A stretch of DNA of 32,200 nucleotides. Origin: JBOGXB01 sp050694215 (lineage in GTDB: Bacteria; Actinomycetota; CADDZG01; WHSQ01). Location: positions 1 through 32,200 of the forward strand of contig JBOGXB010000021.1 in assembly GCA_050694215.1 (NCBI GenBank), read 5' to 3'. Shown one piece after another: positions 6,928 to 15,225 of the stretch. Position 1 is the stretch's first letter. Every line of letters starts with the position of its first letter. The position numbers and the translations under genes were made by a program. The notes beneath the pieces were generated by a model. It had not been told where the DNA came from. It made no database searches and saw nothing but the letters and a program-made list of their open reading frames with translations.

Positions 6928-7908
6928 ATGGATAACGCGATCGAGGTCGAGGGCCTCCACAAGACCTTCGGCTCGGTTCGGGCTCTCGACGGCATCGACA
7001 TGGTGGCTCGTGAAGGCACCGTGTTCGGTCTGCTTGGTCCCAACGGTGCGGGCAAGACGACCGCCATCCGCGTGCTCTCGACCCTTCTTCGGCCGGACGC
7101 GGGCCGGGCCTCGGTCGGCGGCTACGACGTCGTTCGTGAGCCCCGCGAAGTGCGGCGCCTCATCGGGCTCACCGGCCAGTACGCGGCCGTCGACGAGCTG
7201 CTCTCGGGCCACGAGAACCTCTACATGCTCGGCCGCTTGCTCGGCTTCTCCCGGTCCGATGCCCGCGCTCGAGCACGCGAGCTTCTCGAATACTTCGACC
7301 TCGCGGACGCGGCCACCAAGATCGTCAAGCACTACTCCGGCGGGATGCGACGCCGGTTGGATCTTGCTGCGAGTATCGTCGGCCGGCCCCGCTTCCTCTA
7401 CCTCGACGAACCCACCACCGGCCTCGACCCAAGAAGCAGACTGGAGCTGTGGGAGATGATCCGCACTCTCGTAGCCGAAGGCACGACGGTGCTGCTGACC
7501 ACTCAGTACTTGGATGAGGCCGACCGGTTGGCCGACGAGATCGTCGTCATCGATCACGGCCGTGTGATCGCGGCGGGCACACCTCAGCAGCTCAAGACCC
7601 GGGTCGGAGGCCACGTCTTGCAGGCGCAACCGGCGGACCGCGCGGACCTAGGGGCGACCGAGCGCATCCTCGCGGACTTCGCCGATGGTGACGACGGCAC
7701 CTACATCGATGGTCATCTCGTGAGGGTGACGATCAATGATCGATCGGCGCTAGGACAGGTGGTCCGGCGTCTCGACGAGGCCGGCATCCCAGTCGACGAC
7801 CTCTCGCTTCGCAGTGCGAGCCTCGACGAGGTGTTCCTCGCCATCACCGGGCATCGCGCCGAGGAAGAGGACCAGGTTGACGACCCGCGGGAAAGGAGCC
7901 GCTCATGA
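6928..7908 (+). CDS. DrrA-family ABC exporter ATP-binding protein
   Basis: A 326-residue ATPase subunit of a daunorubicin-resistance-type exporter. Seen: Walker A GPNGAGKTT at 37-45, Q-loop LTGQYAAVDELLSG at 81-94, ABC signature HYSGGMRRRLDLA at 135-147, Walker B FLYLDEPTTGLDPRS with Asp160 and Glu161, and the switch His replaced by Gln (LLTTQYLDEAD), as is usual in DrrA-like proteins. A C-terminal regulatory domain follows, ending in the typical SLDEVFLAITG. A strong AGGAGG (6917-6922) precedes the ATG. The permease ATG overlaps its stop. The substrate (drug, lipid or glycolipid) is unknown. The 264 bp upstream contain no convincing gene. Confidence 0.92.
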   Translation: MDNAIEVEGLHKTFGSVRALDGIDMVAREGTVFGLLGPNGAGKTTAIRVLSTLLRPDAGRASVGGYDVVREPREVRRLIGLTGQYAAVDELLSGHENLYMLGRLLGFSRSDARARARELLEYFDLADAATKIVKHYSGGMRRRLDLAASIVGRPRFLYLDEPTTGLDPRSRLELWEMIRTLVAEGTTVLLTTQYLDEADRLADEIVVIDHGRVIAAGTPQQLKTRVGGHVLQAQPADRADLGATERILADFADGDDGTYIDGHLVRVTINDRSALGQVVRRLDEAGIPVDDLSLRSASLDEVFLAITGHRAEEEDQVDDPRERSRS

Positions 7909-8693
7909 GCACCGCCGCACTTCAACCGAGTGCACATGTGAACGTCGTCTCGAACACACTCACCATCGCGCGCCGCAATCTGCTGCACATCAAGGCCAAC
8001 CCCGAGCAGCTCGTTGAGATGAGCGTCCAGCCGTTCATGTTTCTGGCGCTGTTCGTCTATGTCTTCGGCGGCGCCATCGCGGGCTCGAGCCGCGACTACC
8101 TTCAATTTGCCCTTCCAGGGATTCTCGTCCAGAGCCTCGCGTTCACGCCGTTCACGACCGCCCTCGGACTCAACGCCGATTTCCAGCGCGGCCTGGTGGA
8201 CCGGTTCCGCTCGTTGCCAATCGCCCGCTCGGCCGTGATCGGTGGGCGCATCACGGCCGATGGAGCGCGCATCGTGTGGAGCATCCTGATCATCACCGGG
8301 TTCGGGGTCTTGCTTGGGTTCCGGTTCGGAGGCGGCGCGGCCGAAGCCCTCGGCGCGATCGTGTTGCTCATCGCGTTCGGGCTCACGATGTGCTGGCCAA
8401 TGGCCTTCATCGGCATCACCGCTCGCAGCCCCGAGTCCGTGAACACCTGGGGCTTCATGATCATCCTGCCCCTGACGTTCGCGAGCTCCGCGTTCGCGCA
8501 GGTCGAGACCATGCCCGGGTGGTTGCAGGCGTTCGTGAAGGTGAACCCGGTGACGCACGTGATCGACGCGACGCGGGGCCTCATGCAAAACGGTCCAGTC
8601 GCGGAACCGGTGATCGACTCCGTGATCTGGCTGACCGCCATCACAGCGGTGTTCGCGCCACTGGCGATCGCCCGCTACCGGCGCCGTGCATGA
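7905..8693 (+). CDS. ABC-2 type (DrrB-like) exporter permease
   Basis: A 262-residue membrane subunit translationally coupled to the ATPase (ATGA overlap). A short cytoplasmic N-terminus (TIARRNLLHIKANPEQL) is followed by about six hydrophobic segments: FMFLALFVYVFGGAIAG, the region from FALPGILVQSLAF, IVWSILIITGFGVLLGF, LGAIVLLIAFGLTMCW, FMIILPLTFASSAFA and VIWLTAITAVFAPLAIA. The motif WLQAFVKVNPVTHVIDATRG is typical of ABC-2 DrrB-type permeases. A hairpin starts 10 nt after the stop. Confidence 0.9.
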   Translation: MSTAALQPSAHVNVVSNTLTIARRNLLHIKANPEQLVEMSVQPFMFLALFVYVFGGAIAGSSRDYLQFALPGILVQSLAFTPFTTALGLNADFQRGLVDRFRSLPIARSAVIGGRITADGARIVWSILIITGFGVLLGFRFGGGAAEALGAIVLLIAFGLTMCWPMAFIGITARSPESVNTWGFMIILPLTFASSAFAQVETMPGWLQAFVKVNPVTHVIDATRGLMQNGPVAEPVIDSVIWLTAITAVFAPLAIARYRRRA

Positions 8694-8703
8694 GGTTCCA
8701 GGT

Positions 8704-8724
8704 GCCTAAGTCACACTCTTAGGC
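8704..8724 (+). terminator. Hairpin after drrB-like gene, possible terminator or repeat element
   Basis: GCCTAAG (8704-8710), a 7-nt loop, then CTTAGGC (8718-8724). The flanks AGGT and ACCT can extend the pairing with an internal loop. There is no U-tract. It could be the exporter terminator, or a copy of a short palindromic intergenic repeat. Confidence 0.4.
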
Positions 8725-8773
8725 GCAAAACCTGTCACCAGTGAACGGAAACGCGCCAAAGAATTTCAAAGCC

Positions 8774-8814
8774 AGCGCCGGGGAGGCGCTAGCGACCTGC
8801 CGGCGGGGGCCGGC
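8774..8814 (+). other. Two tandem GC hairpins in the leader region of the herA-like operon
   Basis: AGCGCC / GGCGCT (8774-8779 with 8785-8790, 5-nt loop) is followed by GCCGGC / GCCGGC (8799-8804 with 8809-8814, 4-nt G loop, further CCT/AGG pairing outside). They lie in the 274-bp gap between the exporter and the herA-like operon. They may be a structured leader, an attenuator or terminators; no named RNA family was identified. Confidence 0.35.
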
Positions 8815-8967
8815 TCAGGCTGTTGATTTCCATTAAGGAAGCTTCTCCCGCTCCTCCCATCCGGCAAAGGGAAAATCCCCCTCGTGGCTGGGCCATCCAC
8901 CACTACCGTCTCGGATAGCCGCAAACCTGTCGCACCCCCTCGATACAGTCTCGGCAGGAGGTGATAG

Positions 8968-10668
8968 GTGGCCGGTGAGCCAAGCGGTCGGATAGGGAGG
9001 GTCCTGGGCACCGAGGACTCCACCCCACTGGAGTTCTGGGTGGGCCTCGAGCAGGGCAGCTATCTCCAGCTCGACGAGGTCGTCGCGACCGACCGCACCC
9101 CTCCAGGGGGCGACGCCGTACGCATCTACGGCGTCGTGTCTCAGGTGCGAGCGCGACACGAAGGTGCTCGCTTCGACTCCGACGTCTTCTTGATCGAGGA
9201 GGGCATCCTCCCCGGCGAGGTGGTCGAGGCCGCCCGCGTGACCCTGACGCGAGTCGAGCCGGAGGTCTTCGTCCCTCCGCTGCCGGGCGCCGTCGTCCGG
9301 CGCGCCGAGGGTAAGGAGCGGGATGAGGCTCTCTTCTTCGACGGGATGGAGAAACGCCTACCTGCAGGGCTCACCCGCGACGACGAGCCCGTCTACATCA
9401 ACCTCGAGTTCCTCGACGGGACGCGCGGCGCACACGTAAACATCAGTGGCATCTCCGGCGTTGCGACCAAGACGACTTACGCGACGTTCCTGCTCTACAG
9501 CCTCTTCAGCTCGGGGGCATTGGGGAAGGACGCGCTCAACACCAAGGCACTCATATTCAACGTCAAGGGCGAGGATCTGCTCCACCTCGATCACACCAAC
9601 ATCCAGCTGGGTGACGACGACCGCGAGCGCTATCGGAAGATCGGACTCGAGCCTGCCCCGTTCGCGAGTCTCGGGTTGTTCGCTCCGCCGCGGATCGACG
9701 ATCGCAACGCGTCCCCCGACGTTTCCAGCCGGACGCACGGCGTGACGTCGTTCTTCTGGACGCTCGAGGAGTTCTGCCGCGAGGAGCTGTTGCCCTTCTG
9801 CTTCGCCGATGCCGAGGATGACCGCCAGCACTACACGATGGTCGTCCACAACGTGGCGGCCAGGCTGAAGAGGGAGGCCGTGCCGCTGCCTGAGGGTGGC
9901 GTCAGCATCGAGGGCGTCGAGATCCGGACCTTCCGCAAGTTGGTCGAGTTCATCGAGCAGCAGGTGCAGACGGCCGACTCGGACTGGGCCGGACCTGTGA
10001 TAGGGGCGGGGACGATCAACGCGTTCGTCCGCCGCCTCCATGGGGCGGTGCGCTCGTTGGATCGCGTCATCCGCGGCGACGTCCCGAACGCCGCCGAGCA
10101 CCGGGTCAAGCTCGAGAAACAGATCACCGTGGTCGACATACACAACCTTCCCGATCGCGCCAAGCGCTTCGTCGTGGGCGTCGTCGTGCGCCGCACCTTC
10201 GACGAGAAGGAGCGCTCGGGCCAGCCCCGGCCGCTGCTCTTCTTGGTGCTCGACGAGCTCAACAAGTACGCCCCGCGAGAGGGCACGAGCCCCATCAAGG
10301 AGATCCTGCTCGACGTCGCGGAGCGCGGGCGTTCACTCGGGATAGTCCTGATCGGCGCCCAGCAGACGGCCAGCGAGGTCGAGGACCGCATCGTGAGCCA
10401 ATCCGCGATCCGCGTCGCCGGCCGTTTGGACTCCGCGGAGGCCGAGCGCGGGCAATACGGATTCCTGCGCGGCCCCGCGCGCGACCGGGTCACCATCATG
10501 AAACCCGGGACGATGATGGTGTCCCAGCCCGAGATCCCGGTCCCCCTCGTGTGCGAGTTCCCCTTCCCCGCGTGGGCAACCCGCCCAAGCGAGGCAGGAG
10601 CGGGGCCCGGCACAGGCAGCGAAGGCCCCGGCGATCCCTTCGAGGGCCTGCCCAAACCGCGGACCTGA
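8968..10668 (+). CDS. HerA-like hexameric DNA-translocase ATPase with atypical P-loop
   Basis: A 566-residue protein with an N-terminal beta-rich HAS-barrel-like part (about 1-110) and a HerA/FtsK-type ATPase core. Walker B is LFLVLDELNKYAP with Asp429 and Glu430, followed by VAERGRSLGIVLIGAQQTAS and the SQSAIRVAGRLDSAEAE segment typical of HerA. The Walker A position reads NISGISGVATKTTYATFLL (Lys168, Thr169), with GxxGxxTKT in place of the usual GxTGxGKS/T. HerA drives DNA into the NurA nuclease in known systems, and a NurA-like gene ends this operon. The GTG start has AGGAGGTGA (8956-8964) upstream; TACAGT at 8944-8949 may be the -10. The next gene follows after one base. Confidence 0.88.
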   Translation: MAGEPSGRIGRVLGTEDSTPLEFWVGLEQGSYLQLDEVVATDRTPPGGDAVRIYGVVSQVRARHEGARFDSDVFLIEEGILPGEVVEAARVTLTRVEPEVFVPPLPGAVVRRAEGKERDEALFFDGMEKRLPAGLTRDDEPVYINLEFLDGTRGAHVNISGISGVATKTTYATFLLYSLFSSGALGKDALNTKALIFNVKGEDLLHLDHTNIQLGDDDRERYRKIGLEPAPFASLGLFAPPRIDDRNASPDVSSRTHGVTSFFWTLEEFCREELLPFCFADAEDDRQHYTMVVHNVAARLKREAVPLPEGGVSIEGVEIRTFRKLVEFIEQQVQTADSDWAGPVIGAGTINAFVRRLHGAVRSLDRVIRGDVPNAAEHRVKLEKQITVVDIHNLPDRAKRFVVGVVVRRTFDEKERSGQPRPLLFLVLDELNKYAPREGTSPIKEILLDVAERGRSLGIVLIGAQQTASEVEDRIVSQSAIRVAGRLDSAEAERGQYGFLRGPARDRVTIMKPGTMMVSQPEIPVPLVCEFPFPAWATRPSEAGAGPGTGSEGPGDPFEGLPKPRT

Positions 10669-10669
10669 C

Positions 10670-11803
10670 ATGAAGCTCCTGCATACGGCCGACTGGCACG
10701 TCGGGAAGGGCATAGCGGGGCGCAGCCGCGCCGAGGAGCACAGGGCGGTGCTGGCCGAGACCGTATCGCTCGCTCGGCGCGAGGAGGTCGATCTCGTCCT
10801 GGTCGCGGGCGACCTGTTCGATTCCGCGTCGCCGTCGCCCGAGGCGGAGCAAATCGTCTACCGGACGCTGCTGTCGCTTTCGGATGTCGCCCCCGTGGTC
10901 GCCATCCCCGGTAACCACGACAACGAGCGCCGACTCGAGGCGATCGCGTCGGTATTCGAGCTCGTTCACGTCGTCGTGCGTCCCCTCCCCGATCCGGAAC
11001 CGGTGAGGCTCGAGACCTCGGGCGGAGAGCCGGTGTGCGTGGCGACGCTTCCCTGGATCTCGCACCGGTACGCGATCAGGGCCGACCAGCTCATGGGAAA
11101 GGACGCCTCCGACCTCACCGGGGACTTCCGAGATCGCATGGCCCGAATCATCGAGAAGGCCACCGAGCCGTTCTCCGGGGACACCGTCAACTTGCTCATC
11201 GGCCACGTCACGATCGCAGGAGGGCAGATGGGTGGTGGGGAGCGCACCGCCCAGACCATCTTCGACTACTGGATCGATGCAACCGCCTTCCCTGCAGACG
11301 CGCACTATGTCGCCCTCGGTCATCTCCACAAGGCACAAAAGATGCCGGGAGCATGCCCCATCCATTACTGCGGGTCGCCGCTGATGCTGGACTTCTCGGA
11401 CACCGGCGACTCGCGAGGAGCGCTCATAGTGGAGGCGGCGCCCGGAACGCCGGCAACCGTGGGCGAGCGACCGCTGAGCTCAGGACGCAGGCTCCGCACC
11501 GTGAAGGGCACGCTGGACCAGCTTGCTGCGCTCCGGGACGAGGTAGGCGACGACTACCTGAGGGTCAGGGTCGAGGAGAAGGCGCGCACCGGGCTGGGAG
11601 ACGAGGTGCGCGAGCTCTTTCCCAACGCCGTCAAGGTGATCGTGGAGTCCGGCAACGAAGACGCCAAACGCGCTTCCGGCCGTCTCGAGCGTGCGACCAC
11701 GTCCCCTCGTGAGCTGTTCACCGAATATCTGGCCGAGCGCGAGGTCGAGGACGTGAAGCTCGTCGACCTGTTCCAGAAGCTCTACGAGGAGGCGTCGGCA
11801 TGA
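10670..11803 (+). CDS. sbcD: Mre11/SbcD-type DNA exonuclease subunit
   Basis: A 377-residue metallophosphoesterase nuclease, partner of the Rad50/SbcC ATPase in processing DNA ends and hairpins. The metal-binding motifs are all present: HTADWHVGKG (Asp8, His10), VAGDLFDSA (Asp48), IPGNHDNERR (Asn82, His83, Asp84), LIGHVTIAGG (His179) and ALGHLHKAQ (His218, His220), then HYCGSPLMLDF. The C-terminal capping/Rad50-binding part ends LVDLFQKLYEEAS. It begins one base after the herA-like stop and overlaps sbcC by ATGA, so expression should be closely balanced with both. Confidence 0.93.
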   Translation: MKLLHTADWHVGKGIAGRSRAEEHRAVLAETVSLARREEVDLVLVAGDLFDSASPSPEAEQIVYRTLLSLSDVAPVVAIPGNHDNERRLEAIASVFELVHVVVRPLPDPEPVRLETSGGEPVCVATLPWISHRYAIRADQLMGKDASDLTGDFRDRMARIIEKATEPFSGDTVNLLIGHVTIAGGQMGGGERTAQTIFDYWIDATAFPADAHYVALGHLHKAQKMPGACPIHYCGSPLMLDFSDTGDSRGALIVEAAPGTPATVGERPLSSGRRLRTVKGTLDQLAALRDEVGDDYLRVRVEEKARTGLGDEVRELFPNAVKVIVESGNEDAKRASGRLERATTSPRELFTEYLAEREVEDVKLVDLFQKLYEEASA

Positions 11804-14184
11804 GGCCACTGCGGCTCGAGCTTCAGGGCTTCACCAGCTTCCGCGATCACACCGAGATCAACTTCGGCGACGCCGAGTACTTCGTAATCGCCGGGCCGAC
11901 GGGCTCCGGGAAGTCCACGATCATCGACGCGATCTGCTTCGCGCTGTATGGCTCGGTCCCCCGTTACGGCCACAGGGGCCTGGTCGCGCCGGTGATAACG
12001 CAGGGCCAGCTCGAGGCGAAGGTGCGGCTGGATTTCTCGGTCGAAGGCACCAACTACACCGCGGTGAGGGTCGTACGTCGTAGTGGATCGGGAGCCACGA
12101 CCAGGGAGGCCCGCCTCGAATGCAGGGGCGAGGTGGTGGCCGGCACCGCCGACGAGCTGACCGAAGCCATCACCGAGATCGTCGGGCTGTCGTTCGACCA
12201 CTTCACGAAGTGCGTGGTGCTACCCCAGGGCGAGTTCGCTCGCTTCCTTCATGACAAACCGGCCGACCGCCAGGACATGCTGGTGCGCCTATTGAGCCTC
12301 GGCATCTACGAGCTGATGCGTCAGATGGCCCATTCAGAGGCGGTCAAGGCCAAGAGCGAGCGCGATGTCGTCGAGCAGCGTCTCGGGAATGAATTCGTCG
12401 ACTACACGAAGGAAGCTCTCGCCGAGGCCAAGACGCGGGTCCGTAAGCTCGAGCGTTTACGCAAACGCGTTGACGAAGCGCTGCCCAAGCTGGAGGCGTT
12501 GACCGACGACGTTGCCACCGCGGAGGCCGCGGCCGATCAGACGGAGGCATGGGTCGAGTTGCTGTCCTCCCTCCAGGTACCCCACGAGATGGCTGCGTTC
12601 GGGGACGAGATGGCCCACGCGCTGAAGGCACTCGAAGAGGCCGAAGAGATGGTGAAGGGGGCTTCGGAATCCGTCCTCGCGGCGGAAGCCGTGCGCAGGG
12701 AGCTCCCCGAGCGCGGGCCTCTCGTCGACGCTGCAAGCGCGCATCGTCGCCGCGTTGCAGGTCTGGAAGCAGCTGCGGCGAAGGCCAAGGCCCTGGAGAA
12801 GCTCGAGGCTGCCGAGGCGAAGGCCCGGATCTCCCTGGAGGCCGCCGCCGTAAAGCATGACAAGGCGCTCGAGGCAGAGGCCGCCGCGCGCGAGAAGCAC
12901 GCCGCCCTGCATCTTGCCGCCTCCCTCTCTAAGGGCGAGCCGTGTCCCGTTTGCCTGCAGCGAGTCAAGGAGCTCCCAAAGCATCGCTCGGCCCCGAGGC
13001 TGGAGAGGGCGCAGGCGGCCGTCGAGCAGATGGGGACGGCGAGGAAGGAAGCCGAGAGCAAGCTACAGGACGCCTCGAATGCCACCGTGGTGAAAAGGGC
13101 GGAGGCAGATGCCGATGCTAAGCAGATCGCGGCTCTCAACGAAGAGCTCGAGACCTATCCCGACTCCGAAGAGGTCGCCAAACAGCTCGCCCTCATAGAT
13201 GCAGCGGACAAGTCGATCGATCAGGGGCGCTCCAAAGAGTCCTCGGCGCGCACCGACGAAAAGACCGCCCGCGAGGCGATCGCGAAGCTCAAGGAGCGCG
13301 AGCGCGACGAGCGCAAGCACTTCGAGGAACAGCGGGACCGTGTGGTTCCTCTGAACCCGCCCGCGGCCGCGCGTACCGAGCTGGTGACGGATTGGGAGCA
13401 GCTGGTGAGGTGGGCGGGAACGCAGGTGCCGAAGCTCACGAAGGATGTGGCCGCGGCACGAGCAAAGGCACGGAAGACCTCGGCCCAGCGTGACGATCTG
13501 ATGAAGGCGCTGGCCGAGTCGTGCATCGAGTGCGATGTCGAGATCGAAGGAGGGGACGTCAAGGTAGCGACCGTCACGGCGGAGACGAATGCGAAGGGGA
13601 AGGCAGCCGAGGTCTCCAAGGGGATCGCGACGGCCGAAAAGCTGCGGGGAAGTCTCGAGGCGAAGTCGCTCGAGCACGCAGTGGCGGCGTCCTTGGCCCA
13701 GCATCTGAAAGCTACGGGCTTCGAGAGATGGCTTGTCGGTGAAGCGTTGCTCCGATTGGTCGAGGGAGCCACCTCGATCCTGCAAGAGCTCTCGGACGAC
13801 CAGTACTCGCTTGCCATCGACGGGAAGGGGAACTTCCTCGTCACCGATCATCACAACGCGAACGAAGCGCGGTCGGCCAGAACCCTGTCCGGAGGCGAGA
13901 CCTTCCTCGCCTCGCTCGCCCTTGCGCTGGCCCTGTCGGACCAGTTGGTGGAGCTCGCGGCACAGGGCTCGGCGCGGCTGGAGGCGATCTTCTTGGACGA
14001 GGGTTTCGGCACACTTGACCCCGAGACCCTCGACACCGCGGAGGCATCGATCGCCAACCTCGCCGCGAGCGGGCGCATGGTTGGTGTGATCACGCATGTG
14101 CGCGACCTCGCCGACCGCATACCTCTGCAGCTCAGGGTGACCAAGGACACGCGTACCTCAACGGTGGAAAGGGTCGAGGCATGA
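11800..14184 (+). CDS. sbcC: Rad50/SbcC-type SMC-like ATPase with zinc hook
   Basis: A 794-residue protein, shorter than E. coli SbcC (about 1050) because the coiled-coil arms are short. Seen: Walker A GPTGSGKSTI at 32-41, Q-loop region CVVLPQGEFARFL, coiled coil from about 185 to 365, the zinc hook GEPCPVCLQRV with Cys382 and Cys385, a second coiled coil to about 620, the ABC signature TLSGGETFLAS at 695-705 and Walker B LEAIFLDEGFGTLD with Asp733 and Glu734. With SbcD it forms the ATP-gated end-processing nuclease. Its stop overlaps the start of the NurA-like gene (ATGA). Confidence 0.94.
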   Translation: MRPLRLELQGFTSFRDHTEINFGDAEYFVIAGPTGSGKSTIIDAICFALYGSVPRYGHRGLVAPVITQGQLEAKVRLDFSVEGTNYTAVRVVRRSGSGATTREARLECRGEVVAGTADELTEAITEIVGLSFDHFTKCVVLPQGEFARFLHDKPADRQDMLVRLLSLGIYELMRQMAHSEAVKAKSERDVVEQRLGNEFVDYTKEALAEAKTRVRKLERLRKRVDEALPKLEALTDDVATAEAAADQTEAWVELLSSLQVPHEMAAFGDEMAHALKALEEAEEMVKGASESVLAAEAVRRELPERGPLVDAASAHRRRVAGLEAAAAKAKALEKLEAAEAKARISLEAAAVKHDKALEAEAAAREKHAALHLAASLSKGEPCPVCLQRVKELPKHRSAPRLERAQAAVEQMGTARKEAESKLQDASNATVVKRAEADADAKQIAALNEELETYPDSEEVAKQLALIDAADKSIDQGRSKESSARTDEKTAREAIAKLKERERDERKHFEEQRDRVVPLNPPAAARTELVTDWEQLVRWAGTQVPKLTKDVAAARAKARKTSAQRDDLMKALAESCIECDVEIEGGDVKVATVTAETNAKGKAAEVSKGIATAEKLRGSLEAKSLEHAVAASLAQHLKATGFERWLVGEALLRLVEGATSILQELSDDQYSLAIDGKGNFLVTDHHNANEARSARTLSGGETFLASLALALALSDQLVELAAQGSARLEAIFLDEGFGTLDPETLDTAEASIANLAASGRMVGVITHVRDLADRIPLQLRVTKDTRTSTVERVEA

Positions 14185-15116
14185 GGTTCTCGGTCGAGGC
14201 GTGGGCAACCGAATACGGGTCGCCGATGGAGGTTGACGAGCGAGAGCTCAGCGACACCAAGGTAGATGTCGGCGTCGAGCGTCCGGCGAGCAAGTGGCAA
14301 CCACTATCCCCCACGGGTGAGACCGAGATCCCAGAGACCATCCTGTTCACCGACGGCGTGAGGCGGATAGACGCGCGCGTATGGATCGACATCGACGACG
14401 ACCGGGCGCGGCCGGGGGTGTGCGCGTCGTACGCCGCAGGAGTGATGCGGTGCGATGGACGAGCCGAGCTTGCGGGTTGGAAGGTCGAGCGGGGATTGTT
14501 CTCGGCCGTTGCAAACGCGGCGCCGATCCATTGCCGGCACGCTTCCTACGAGGTCCGCAGATCCGATGGTGACGCGCCCGAGGACCTGTGGCTCGCTATC
14601 CAGAAGCGAATGGCCGAGCTCGAATCCGCGCTCGCCTCCGCCGAGAGCACCGATCTGGTGGTGGTCGACGGTCCCCTACGGGGCGACCTGCAATCCGGCT
14701 CCCGCGTCGGATACGTCAAGACCCATCACGTCGCCTACCTGCCCCCCGAGGTCGAGGGCGTGGTCGCCGCGCTCGAACCGGGACAGCGCACTCCCCTGTT
14801 CCTGACCCTGGGCAGGTGGGGACGCTTCTGCTGGTACACGAGGCTGCCCGGGGGGACGGGGCATTCGTGGGCCGGCGTGGTGCGCTGCGAGACCAGCGCC
14901 GACATCGAGAAGGCGGAGGCAGTCAAGCTGGCCGAGGCGGTGACACTCGCTCTACCCCGCTTCGCCTCGGTTGGCCACAAGGACCCGCGCGCGCCTCAGA
15001 ACCTCTATCCGATAGCAGGCCTCGAACGGGAGCTGCGACGCAGGCTGGGCGACCCGGCTCTGTTGTATCGCGACCTCCGCGTAGCCGCCGCCCCCGCCCC
15101 CGCCATGTCGTCGTAG
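14181..15116 (+). CDS. nurA: NurA-like nuclease domain protein
   Basis: A 311-residue protein recognised as NurA-like from spaced acidic motifs and context: ILFTDGVRRIDARVWID (Asp58) as the first active-site motif, LVVVDGPLRGDL (Asp163), GYVKTHH (Lys180, His182), and the end motif PQNLYPIAGLERELRRRLGD at 272-291. NurA is a 5'-3' DNA exonuclease and endonuclease that works inside a HerA ring. The order herA-sbcD-sbcC-nurA here matches the partner set of archaeal end resection. Overall similarity seems remote, so the assignment rests partly on the neighbours. It overlaps sbcC by ATGA and is followed by GC-rich hairpins. Confidence 0.78.
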   Translation: MRFSVEAWATEYGSPMEVDERELSDTKVDVGVERPASKWQPLSPTGETEIPETILFTDGVRRIDARVWIDIDDDRARPGVCASYAAGVMRCDGRAELAGWKVERGLFSAVANAAPIHCRHASYEVRRSDGDAPEDLWLAIQKRMAELESALASAESTDLVVVDGPLRGDLQSGSRVGYVKTHHVAYLPPEVEGVVAALEPGQRTPLFLTLGRWGRFCWYTRLPGGTGHSWAGVVRCETSADIEKAEAVKLAEAVTLALPRFASVGHKDPRAPQNLYPIAGLERELRRRLGDPALLYRDLRVAAAPAPAMSS

Positions 15117-15121
15117 GCGGC

Positions 15122-15162
15122 GGGTCGTCCTAGCTGGCGACCCACGGCGGCCCACGGCCGCC
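15122..15162 (+). terminator. Tandem GC-rich hairpins after the herA-nurA operon
   Basis: GGGTCG / CGACCC (15122-15127 with 15138-15143) and GGCGGC / GCCGCC (15146-15151 with 15157-15162). They start 5 nt after the nurA-like stop. No T-run is present. They are a likely end of the four-gene transcript. Confidence 0.4.
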
Positions 15163-15203
15163 CAGCCTGCGCGCCAGGGTCGAGCCGCGCGCGAAGCAGA
15201 GGT

Positions 15204-15225
15204 ATCGGTCGATCGAACAACCGAT
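15204..15225 (-). terminator. Weak hairpin after aminotransferase gene
   Basis: ATCGGT / ACCGAT, a 6-bp stem with a 10-nt loop, touching the stop codon of the minus-strand aminotransferase. No T-run, so only a weak candidate. Confidence 0.3.

Noticed and set aside
8771..8803. Possible cobalamin-riboswitch B12 box (AGCCAG and GACCTGCC)
   Set aside because: The two halves are separated by a 17-nt insert and no other riboswitch elements were found; a covariance-model search would settle it.
9358..10143. Long minus-strand open frames opposite the herA-like gene
   Set aside because: Typical high-GC antisense shadow; no motif, and the plus strand has Walker B and HerA features.
13063..14097. 344-residue minus-strand open frame opposite sbcC
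   Set aside because: The plus strand encodes the ABC signature and Walker B of Rad50/SbcC; the antisense frame is compositional.
15210..15224. LexA-like TCGAAC site
   Set aside because: Only one half-site is present, and it lies behind the genes rather than before the DNA-repair operon.
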